Origin: Candidatus Opimibacter skivensis
GTDB lineage: Bacteria > Bacteroidota > Bacteroidia > Chitinophagales > Saprospiraceae
NCBI GenBank assembly: GCA_016721905.1
Contig: JADKHH010000002.1
Location: forward strand, 1-39,692
Direction: 5' to 3'
Length of the DNA: 39,692 nucleotides
Notes under the pieces: generated by a model
The model's input: only the letters and a program-made list of their open reading frames with translations
Database searches by the model: none
What the model was told of the DNA's origin: nothing
Shown here: one piece after another, positions 30,276 through 37,275 of the stretch
Position numbering within the stretch: the first letter of the stretch is position 1
How the letters are laid out: each line of letters starts with the position of its first letter
Made by a program: the position numbers and the translations under genes

Positions 30276-30551
30276 ATGAAAACCTATCATCTCCGTATCA
30301 CTGGCAAAGTACAAGGTGTTTGGTACCGCGCCTCCGCCAAAGACAAGGCACTCTCGCTGGGACTCAAAGGCAAGGTATGGAATGAACCAGACGGAGCTGT
30401 GGGAGCTTTAGTGCAAGGCCATGAAGATGTAGTCTCTGAATTTATTGAATGGTGCAAGGAAGGTCCCATGCTCGCGGAGGTCAATGATGTGGTAGTGCAT
30501 GAGCAGCCCATGACGGAGGCTTACCCGAGCTTCGAGATTGTGAGAAAGTGA
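30276..30551 (+). CDS. acyP: Acylphosphatase (91 aa)
   Basis: Small complete member of the acylphosphatase family, which hydrolyses the carboxyl-phosphate bond of acylphosphates such as acetyl phosphate or 1,3-bisphosphoglycerate. The signature GKVQGVWYRA near residues 10-19 carries the catalytic arginine that binds phosphate, and the WNEPDGAVGALVQG segment (residues ~36-49) carries the conserved asparagine and the second family signature. Length is normal (about 90). Cytoplasmic. It follows the oxidoreductase gene with a 9-bp gap and is probably cotranscribed. A GTGAGA-rich simple repeat begins at its last codons. Confidence 0.95.
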   Translation: MKTYHLRITGKVQGVWYRASAKDKALSLGLKGKVWNEPDGAVGALVQGHEDVVSEFIEWCKEGPMLAEVNDVVVHEQPMTEAYPSFEIVRK

Positions 30552-30590
30552 GAACGTGAGAGCGTGAGAGAGTGAGAAGCGTGAGAACCC
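30539..30590. repeat. GTGAGA-type simple repeat
   Basis: About seven imperfect copies of a gtgaga word (gtgagaaa, gtgagaac, gtgagagc and so on) start at the last codons of the acylphosphatase gene and continue into the gap. The repeat sits directly before the 128-bp repeat block. Confidence 0.75.
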
Positions 30591-30594
30591 ATTA

Positions 30595-30978
30595 TAAATG
30601 GTTTATCTGTTTCCACTTGTGTAAACTTTCTCATGGGACATTTGAAGCGTCCGCTTCAAATCGATATATCGATCTGCGGGTTATTGCGAGATTATCGACA
30701 GGCAGACTATGGCTGCCAGGTGTAAATCATTCATCTGTATCCTCTTGTGTAATCTCCCTCATGAGACAATTGAAGCGTCCGCTTCAAAACGATATATCGA
30801 TCTGCAGGTTAATGAAGGGGCATTGATGGGCAGCTTGTGGCTGCCAGGAATAAATCATTCATCTGTATCCTCTTGTGTAATCTCCCTCATGAGACAATTG
30901 AAGCGTCCGCTTCAAAACGATATATCGATCTGCAGGTTAATGAAGGGGCATTGATGGGCAGCTTGTGGCTGCCATGGA
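30595..30978. repeat. Three tandem 128-bp repeats with palindromic cores
   Basis: Copies start at 30595, 30723 and 30851. The second and third are nearly identical; the first is more diverged. Each contains the palindrome ttgaagcgtccgcttcaa (30642, 30770, 30898; 8-bp arms around tc), then the palindromic word cgatatatcgat, then a ggcag...ctgcc stem. The period is not a multiple of three, and short open frames over it change frame between copies, so it is not a coding repeat. Two further relatives of the palindrome follow at 31060 and 31141. The role is unknown; it could be a protein-binding array, a repeated small RNA, or a non-mobile repeat family. Confidence 0.85.
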
Positions 30979-31019
30979 ATGATCATTATTTTGTCTCTAC
31001 ATGACAGCCACAAGCTGCC
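30957..31019. other. Long hairpin at the end of the 128-bp repeat block
   Basis: Arms of 19 bp at 30957-30975 and 31001-31019 are reverse complements except for one position and enclose a 25-nt loop. The left arm belongs to the last 128-bp repeat; the right arm is its inverted copy. It may end the array or fold as a stable RNA stem. Confidence 0.6.
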
Positions 31020-31059
31020 TGACATTGTATATCACAAACCAGAAGACTGATATATGGAT

Positions 31060-31158
31060 TTGAAGCAAATGCTTCAAATAACATGCTTGTAGGGATTTGG
31101 ACAGATATATTGTCATCAACAGATGATCCGTGATATGGAATTGAAGCAAATTCTTCAA
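31060..31158. repeat. Two diverged copies of the palindromic core
   Basis: ttgaagcaaatgcttcaa at 31060-31077 keeps the 8-bp arms of the core in the tandem array while both arms have changed together (cg to ca, matched by tg). ttgaagcaaattcttcaa at 31141-31158 keeps only 6-bp arms. They share further context (ctgatatatgga/ccgtgatatgga before, acagatat/acagctat after), so they form a second, shorter repeat of 81 bp. Confidence 0.65.
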
Positions 31159-31237
31159 ATAGCTTGCTTTTTGGGATGGAGACAGCTATTCATGCATCAA
31201 TAGTTAATCGTTGCTCATGAAGCGGAAGTTGTGAAGA

Positions 31238-31306
31238 CAACTGGAAGCTGGTAGCTGACAGCTGGAAGCTAAAACTGATAGCTGACGGCTGATAGCTGAT
31301 AGCTGT
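31238..31306. repeat. agctgatagctg simple repeat
   Basis: A run of imperfect agctg-based words (agctgacagctggaagct, agctgatagctgatagctg) fills the gap directly after the stop of the anti-sigma gene. Its self-complementary agct words could fold. No standard terminator was seen in it. Confidence 0.65.
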
Positions 31307-31307
31307 T

Positions 31308-32635
31308 CTACCGGAAATAAAAAGTATAACTCCTCGTACAAGGATACCCACCATCCAGACAAACCCAATCAGGACCACTCTCCAGCAGACGCTTAGCTTC
31401 ATCATCGTACGTCTTGTCACGGGAGCTTTCTATGATCCGAATATCCTTTGGACGCCCATCTTTGCGCACAGTAAATTCAAGGGTAACTTTTCTGCGTGCA
31501 GAGGAAGGTTCAGAAGTCAGTTGCAGTGATGATGCAACCGAAATGTAATTGTAAAAATTATGGAATGAAGACACTGGATTTAATGAGCCAGATGGTACCG
31601 GACCTTTAGTCTTTGCACCTGCGATGGCGTTTGAGGCAAGGATGCTTCCAGGTTTCATCGCCACAAGGAGATTTTCTTCCGATGGTCTGATGATCATTGA
31701 TGTGTCGGCATAACCAGGATAAGTGACTTGTAACAATGCCTCCGCTTGAGGAATATGTAATTCAAAGCCTCCTTCAATATCTGTATAGAAGAGTTGGTTG
31801 CTGTAATCCACTGCGAGCTTTGCTGACATGATCGGAGCACCACTTTGCGCATCTGCTACATGTCCTATGACCCGGCTTTGCATCAAGGCAGGATTCATCT
31901 GATTGGCATAATAGCCTTCATCTCTTGTGGCCCTGGCCAGTTCTGTTTGCGACTGACTTGCGATATCTTCATCAGCTGCTTTACGTTCATCATCTGCATA
32001 CACTGTTTTTGCAGATTCTTTGGCAGCAGGCATCGATGATGGCTGGGCAGATGGTGCAGATGGCTCTGTGATGGCAACGTCTGTTTTGGCAACTGCATCT
32101 GTGCCCGGAACAGGCTGTGCCTTTATTTGCTTACTTTCTGGTGGTGAAGAAACTGATTTGTCATTAACCGTTGGTTGAGAAGCTGTTTTCGTAGCATCCA
32201 TTATTTGATTTTCATCATCTACTGGCTGTGATGTTGACTCCATGGCCATACCACCTGCTAGTGAATCATGCTGTGCAAGTGAGTCAGGCGCGACGAAAAC
32301 AAACAATGTTTCATCTGAGCTCTTTTCCATCCTGGTGATCACCGTATAGGTCGCAACGATCAGCAATATGCTTGCAGCGATAGCTGTAACAGTTAGATTT
32401 GGTATCAACCATCTCCTGCGAGCACGTTTAGTTTGTTTGATTTTTGCCGCGATAGCATCGAGGTGTTCCGCATGCCTCATCCGGATGGGCATGGAAACCT
32501 TCCAACGCATCAGATACAAATGGATCATCCTTTGCGATCTCCACAAGGCGCAGCCTGTCCCGCTCGGATAGAGTACCCGGAGTGCAGCTCACGCAGCCGT
32601 TCCTGTATCCACTTATAGGTCAGTTCCTGATCCAA
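31308..32635 (-). CDS. Anti-sigma-like membrane protein with carboxypeptidase-regulatory and TonB C-terminal domains (frameshifted 5' end)
   Basis: The clean part of the frame runs from about 32475 to 31308. Upstream, codons in a shifted frame read LSERDRLRLVEIAKDDPFV and in a third WIQERLRELHSG, typical of a cytoplasmic anti-sigma N-terminus, so two indels lie near 32475 and 32578. The start is uncertain; TTG at 32633-32635 would overlap the sigma gene by 23 bp. After a basic stretch comes one membrane helix (LTVTAIAASILLIVATYTV), then a low-complexity Pro/Ser/Ala linker. A carboxypeptidase-regulatory-like beta-sandwich follows (GHVADAQSGAPIMSAKLAVD, TDIEGGFELHIPQ), and last a TonB-C-like domain (VTLEFTVRKDGRPKDIRIIE, DDEAKRLLESGPDW). 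It probably holds the sigma factor at the membrane and senses periplasmic state (inference from family and position). Confidence 0.8.
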
Positions 32636-33200
32636 GGCGTTGTTTTGTTTGTATACACTTCTTCAGGTTTCTTCTTCCATTCTGTATGTTGGATCGCACA
32701 TGATCCATGCTGAGTTCGGTGATCGTGCAAATATCGGCATAGGATCTTTTTTCAAAATAAAACATCCTGATACACACTTGCTGCTTTTCGGGCAACTGCT
32801 CAATACAATGATGGAGCTGGTCCGCGATATCTTCCGGTACATTGAAATCAAATAAGTCATCTTCCTGATGCGCTTCACGGCCATTTTGCATAACCGGGTC
32901 GTCCAGGGAGACTGTTAAGAGATTGCTTTTCTTGCGTAGTAACTGGAGGCAATGGTTCTTGCTGACCATGTAAAGCCATCCACTGAAATTGTCAACCTCA
33001 TGGCCAGGAAGTTTGCGGTTGAGATGCTCGTAGATATCCATGACTGCATCCTGCGCAGCTTCCGGTTGTCCGAGGTATTTGAGGCACACACCATATACCA
33101 GCTCCATATAGCGCAGGAACAGCGTACCCAATGCATCGCGGTCACTTCCGGTGCAAAAGCGTTCGATGAGTATTTTATCCGGTACCTGCTGGGTGGCCAA
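32613..33200 (-). CDS. RNA polymerase sigma factor, ECF-type sigma-70 family (195 aa)
   Basis: Region 2 lies at residues ~23-95 (LGTLFLRYMELVYGVCLKYL, AQDAVMDIYEHL, NFSGWLYMVSKNHCLQLLRK) and region 4 at ~125-185 (LPEKQQVCIRMFYFEKRSYADI, then the recognition helix around MDHVRSNIQNGRRNLK). Regions 1 and 3 are missing, as in ECF factors. The start is TTG at 33198-33200: the frame has a stop 9 bp upstream and no ATG before the conserved part. Its 3' end overlaps the probable start of the anti-sigma gene, and the CvpA gene ends 26 bp upstream, so the three are likely one transcript. It would direct RNA polymerase to an unknown regulon; the anti-sigma partner should hold it inactive. Confidence 0.92.
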   Translation of the reverse strand: MATQQVPDKILIERFCTGSDRDALGTLFLRYMELVYGVCLKYLGQPEAAQDAVMDIYEHLNRKLPGHEVDNFSGWLYMVSKNHCLQLLRKKSNLLTVSLDDPVMQNGREAHQEDDLFDFNVPEDIADQLHHCIEQLPEKQQVCIRMFYFEKRSYADICTITELSMDHVRSNIQNGRRNLKKCIQTKQRLGSGTDL

Positions 33201-33226
33201 TATCTGCTATTCGTGCGTTGGAATGA

Positions 33227-33769
33227 TTATTCGGGTGTTTCTTTCTGCTGCGCTTCCTGGATCGTTTCATCCATCACTTCCCAGAAATGACTGAAGAGCG
33301 GCTTGAATCCTTCCACAAACGTCCGTGTTTTTAATGGTATTGTTTCAAGTGTTTTATAGGAGACACTGGAAGTTTTTGACTTTTCGCCTATCATTTCAAA
33401 CTGGTTGAGCGGCCACAGCATCATACTATAGAATAATACACCTACAATGAGCATGATGATTCCCCCAATGATTTTATCCGAACCACTCAGCCTGCCTTTC
33501 TGGAAAGAGGTATCGATTTTCTTAGCTACCCAATGGACCACAAAAATCAAAGAGACCAGACTGGCAATCGTGCCAAAGATCAGCGCAAATACTTTTCCGA
33601 TCGGGAAGGTTTTTACCAGGAATTCCATCAGCCATGGAGAAATTTTTAGCGTAACAAGCACGGCTACAGTATAGGCGGCAACCATGACCAGCGTACGGAC
33701 GATCCCCTTGGTATAACCGAGCCAAAATCCAGTTAATGCAAAGACTACCAGTACTATATCAATTATCAT
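33227..33769 (-). CDS. CvpA family membrane protein (180 aa)
   Basis: ATG at 33767-33769. Four hydrophobic segments are visible: residues ~2-20, ~25-45, ~62-85 and ~100-120. The opening (MIIDIVLVVFALTGFWLGYTKGIVR) and the later GG-containing helix (DKIIGGIIMLIVGVLFYS) are typical of CvpA, named for colicin V production. Its general role in bacteria is not settled; it is linked to envelope stress and biofilm. The polar C-terminal tail of ~55 residues ends in a Glu/Gln-rich stretch. First gene of a minus-strand group with the sigma and anti-sigma genes; the divergent gene at 33951 shares its upstream gap. Confidence 0.9.
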   Translation of the reverse strand: MIIDIVLVVFALTGFWLGYTKGIVRTLVMVAAYTVAVLVTLKISPWLMEFLVKTFPIGKVFALIFGTIASLVSLIFVVHWVAKKIDTSFQKGRLSGSDKIIGGIIMLIVGVLFYSMMLWPLNQFEMIGEKSKTSSVSYKTLETIPLKTRTFVEGFKPLFSHFWEVMDETIQEAQQKETPE

Positions 33770-33950
33770 TTTATGTAATATTAAAATGTAAGTCAGGTTA
33801 AAACCTTGCCGTAAGCACCTGTATTGATTTCCGGGGCAGAGGAAAGGTCGTATAAATTTAACGTACCGCGCAGTTTGTAACCCCTCATCTTTGATAAGTT
33901 TTATATATTCGAAGCGTTAAAGGGATCATTAGGTTTAAGAGTCGCAAACC

Positions 33951-34445
33951 TTGAAATATCTAATAAGCATAACACTCATCCTTATTCTGGAAAGCGCTCA
34001 CGCCCAGTCGCACGTCCAGTCCACAGGTTTACCTGCGGTATTCCTTATTGGGGAATACGAAGACAGATACCTGGAGCTTTCAGAGCAACATCCTGATATG
34101 TTCATGACTGTGTATAAAAACAACCTGGATCAGGCTTATAAAGGATGGAGCGAACTCCTGATGGACATCGAAGATTATGCCGCTGATCTCAAGTTTGATA
34201 TCAAAGGCGCCAAATTGTGGATGAACATTTATTTCAATCCCGATGGCACCATCTCCAATCTCGCTTTCTTCCCGAAACCCAACAGCCGCAATATCCCCGA
34301 GGAGCAACTGGTCGCTTTTTTCAAAAACTTCGTTCGCCAGTACCGTTTCCTGGAGACCTCCAACAGAGGTTTCCAGCACAGCGCCAGCGCTTCATTCCCT
34401 ACCTTTTTTCATAGGACTACGCCTGAGACGGCGAGGAATAATTAA
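33951..34445 (+). CDS. Small secreted hypothetical protein (164 aa)
   Basis: TTG start at 33951 is the only codon that gives a proper signal peptide (MKYLISITLILILESAHAQ); no ATG lies between it and the hydrophobic core. The mature protein of about 145 residues has the segments DIKGAKLWMNIYFNPDGTIS and QLVAFFKNFVRQYRF, which look like a small alpha/beta domain in Bacteroidota secreted proteins. I do not recognise a named family, though IYFNPDGTISNLAF resembles the strands of TonB-C-like domains. It lies between a divergent gene group and the repeat-rich gap before parE. Function unknown; probably periplasmic. Confidence 0.78.
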   Translation: MKYLISITLILILESAHAQSHVQSTGLPAVFLIGEYEDRYLELSEQHPDMFMTVYKNNLDQAYKGWSELLMDIEDYAADLKFDIKGAKLWMNIYFNPDGTISNLAFFPKPNSRNIPEEQLVAFFKNFVRQYRFLETSNRGFQHSASASFPTFFHRTTPETARNN

Positions 34446-34474
34446 AGTCACAGAAATACACTCTTCTGACTCTG

Positions 34475-34635
34475 CTGACCCCCTACCCCCTGAAAGGGGG
34501 CCCAGATTTAAAAAAAAATAACAAACTGGTTGTTGAAGTTAGACCTTCAATAACACATGATAATTATCTCATTGAAGGAGGGATTATAGTTATTTAATCT
34601 ACCTCAACTCCCCCTTTCAGGGGGTAGGGGGTCAG
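34475..34635. repeat. 26-bp perfect inverted repeat pair enclosing a 109-bp spacer
   Basis: 34475-34500 and 34610-34635 are exact reverse complements with the pattern ctgaccccctacccc...ggggg. The spacer contains a smaller dyad (ccttcaat 34544-34551 and attgaagg 34571-34578). The arrangement, between a gene end and the parE leader, resembles a tiny palindromic element. No protein is encoded in it. Confidence 0.7.
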
Positions 34636-34716
34636 AAGTATCTCCGCCCCTTTTAGGTGGTAGGGGGTCAGAAGTATCTCCGCCCCTTTCAGTGGGTAGG
34701 GGGTCAGAGGAATCAT
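34611..34716. repeat. Three tandem 36-bp repeats in front of parE
   Basis: Units start at 34611, 34647 and 34683 and share the words cccctttcag, gggtagggggtcag and aagtatctccg, with a few substitutions; the third is cut short. The first unit is also the right arm of the 26-bp inverted repeat. Located 44 bp upstream of the parE start, so they would be in its promoter or leader. Confidence 0.8.
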
Positions 34717-34759
34717 ATTTACCTTTTCCATCATATCTTTACCTTTTATTACAACCGAA

Positions 34760-36636
34760 ATGACACAATACACCGAAGAAAACATATTAACCCTAGACTG
34801 GAAAGAACATATCCGGATGCGTCCGGGGATGTATATATCGGCAAGTTGGGCGACGGATCAACTCCTGATGATGGCATCTATGTACTTCTGAAAGAGGTCA
34901 TTGACAACTCCATCGATGAGTATGTCATGGGGCATGGCAAGCAGATTGAAGTGGAGATCAAGGGCAAAAAAGTCACCGTACGCGACTATGGCCGCGGCAT
35001 TCCTTTGGGAAAGGTCGTCGAATGCGTTTCCAAAATCAACACCGGTGGCAAGTACGATTCGAAAGCCTTCAAAAAGTCAGTGGGGCTGAATGGGGTAGGA
35101 ACGAAAGCAGTCAATGCCCTGTCAGATTATTTCCTGGTACGTGCCATTCGCGAAGGGAAATCAAAGGAAGCCACCTTCACCAGGGTGAAATCAAAACCGA
35201 ATCTAAAATCATCAAGTCCGACGAAGACCAGGGCACCATCCTTTCCTTCGTCCCGGATGAAACGATCTTCAAAGACTTCGAATACCGCGATGAATTCGTA
35301 GAGCAACAGTTGTGGAACTATGCATGGCTCAACGCAGGACTCAGGATTAAGTACAACAATAAAATCTTTCATTCAAAAGACGGACTACTTGATCTGCTCA
35401 ATCGGAAGACTTCCGGCGAAGAAGTGCGCTATCCGATCATCCATCTCAAGGGCGAAGACATCGAAATGGCCCTCACGCATGGTCAGCATTATGGTGAACA
35501 ATATTATTCGTTTGTCAACGGACAACATACTACCCAGGGTGGAACACACCTGAATGCTTTCAAGGAAGCGATCGTCAAGACACTACGCGATCATTTCAAT
35601 AAGAACTTTGATCCAAAAGACATACGCTCATCCATCATCGGAGCGATCAGCGTGCGGGTTGAAGAACCTGTCTTTGAATCACAGACGAAAACAAAATTAG
35701 GATCAAACAACATCGCGACGGATGGTCCGACGGTTCGTACGTTTATCAACGATTTTGTCACCAGCAACTTGATAATTACCTCACAAACATCCGGATGAAG
35801 CGAAGGTTGCTGAAACGTATCCAGCAATCAGAAAGGAGCGAAAGGAAATCGCCGGCATCAAAGCTGGCTAACCAGCGCGCCAAATCCGCAAACCTGCACA
35901 ATAAAAAACTACGCGATTGCCGCATCCACTATAATGACAACACCCGTGTTGACGAGGAGCTGAAAGACAGAAGCACCATCTTCATTACGGAAGGGGACTC
36001 TGCCTCCGGTTCATTGACCAAGGCGCGTGATGTGCAGTCACAGGCAGTGTTTTCATTGAGAGGCAAGCCTCTCAATTGTTATGGTATGACCAAGAAAGTG
36101 GTGTATCAGAATGAAGAATTCAATCTGTTGCAACACGCTCTCAATATCGAAGACGGCCTTGAAGATCACGCTACAATCGCGTTGTGATCGCGACGGATGC
36201 GGATGTTGATGGTATGCACATTCGTTTGTTGCTCCTGACTTTCTTCCTTCAGTTTTTCCTGATCTCGTGAGAGAGAATCACCTCTTTATCCTCGAGACGC
36301 CGCTCTTCAGGGTGCGTGACAAACAGCAAACATTTTATTGCTACAACGAAAAGGAAAAACAAGAAGCCATCAAGAAACTCCGCGGCAAGCCGGAGATCAC
36401 CCGCTTCAAAGGACTCGGAGAAATATCACCGGATGAGTTCGGCGCCTTTATCGGTGAGCGAATTCATCTCGAGCCTGTCCTCATCAAAGACGACACCAGC
36501 ATCGATGACATCCTGGAATAATACATGGGCAAAAAACACCCAGGAGCGCCAGGAGTTTATCATCGGGAATCTCCGCTTTGAGATTGATGCCAGTCAGGAG
36601 AGCATCGTGCATGAGGTCGAAAATTTAGAAGCATAG
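34760..36636 (+). CDS. parE: DNA topoisomerase IV subunit B (ParE), frameshifted
   Basis: Read across frames from ATG 34760 to the tag at 36634-36636 this is a full-length type IIA topoisomerase B subunit (about 625 codons). N-terminal GHKL ATPase: HIRMRPGMYI, EVIDNSIDEYVMGHG with the Mg/ATP Asn-Glu region, DYGRGIPLGKV and GLNGVGTKAVNALS. Transducer domain with QHTTQGGTHLNAFKEA. TOPRIM: TEGDSASGSLTKARD, RGKPLNCYGMTKK and ATDADVDGMHIRLLLL, whose acidic residues bind Mg. The SASGS form and overall length point to Bacteroidota ParE rather than GyrB. It decatenates chromosomes with ParC. At least six indels break the frame (about 34835, 35185, 35760, 35785, 35875, 36165, 36260, 36530), several in short runs. 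The gene should be essential, so these are most likely sequence errors. parC is not downstream. Confidence 0.92.
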
Positions 36637-36642
36637 CATTTC

Positions 36643-36682
36643 AGTCGGCAGTCTTCAGTCCTCAGTCGGCAGTCGGCAGTTG
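36643..36682. repeat. cagtcggcagt simple repeat after parE
   Basis: Four imperfect copies of a cagtcggcagt/cagtcttcagtcct word directly after the parE stop codon. This is another of the short-period repeats that follow genes in this window. Confidence 0.7.
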
Positions 36683-37275
36683 CAGCGGGAAAGGTGGGTT
36701 GAAATTATTCAGGAAAGCAATTTTTAGCCAAAAGTGCATGGTGGTTGCATGCTGTTGAAAACAGCTTACATGATATTACCATGACCAAGCTTTTTACGAT
36801 CTGTCATACGCGGGCGCAGGCAAAGCCAACGCCCAACAATTTTGTTTAATGGGGCCTGCGGCCTCATTAATTTCAATATTTAAAAAATACCTTGAATCGG
36901 CACAACTTGATCGCGCAAATTGTTTGAGCTGCGAGAACGAAATCGGTCTCAATGGCACCCACGTCGACTTATGGGGCTGCGAAACTTTATTGAAATCTTT
37001 CGGGAACAGGGACTGTCGAAACTGTTCGAACAGGCGTGCCAGCCATGCAACAGTAGAAAACCAAAACTGAATTGCACAAGTAATCAGCCAGAGTTTAAGT
37101 ATGGGACGAGGTTTTTGGTTCTTTTTCCGGAAAAAAAGAACAAGAAATTTCCTGACGTATTGTCAGCTCCTCCCGGCTGAAAAACAGCCAAATGGCAGTA
37201 TTCGGTCAATGGAATGATAATTGACCTCCAAAAACGTTATAAAACCATACTTTTCCGAAATTATCGACACATAAT
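36683..37275. other. Long gap between parE and lon with stacked hairpins, no supported gene
   Basis: No open frame here resembles a known protein; candidates of 70-90 codons (for example 36849-37070 and 36920-37180) overlap in different frames and lack family features. Structure is present instead. A nested dyad lies at 36738-36783 (outer catggt/accatg, inner gctgtt-gaa-aacagc at 36751-36765). Three hairpins follow in a row: 37118-37141 (gttctttttcc facing ggaaaaaaagaac), 37152-37166 (ctgac-gtatt-gtcag) and 37175-37189 (ggctg-aaaaa-cagcc). The last three lie 87 bp or more before the lon start and could be a leader RNA, a terminator, or the end of a decayed element. Confidence 0.45.

Noticed and set aside
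30572..30954. Two overlapping open frames of 81-84 codons over the 128-bp repeats, with similar peptides
   Set aside because: The period is 128, not a multiple of three, so the same peptide appears in different frames only because the DNA repeats. There is no start context or family likeness.
30595..30978. Possible CRISPR array
   Set aside because: The repeats are 128 bp and directly adjacent without unique spacers, and no cas gene is near.
36810..36850. gcccaac word near 36827 as a possible integron attC site
   Set aside because: No matching GTTRRRY partner and no second site or integrase were found nearby.
36849..37180. Overlapping 73- and 86-codon frames as a small gene between parE and lon
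   Set aside because: The two frames compete, neither shows a recognisable domain or signal peptide, and the region contains hairpins that cross them.
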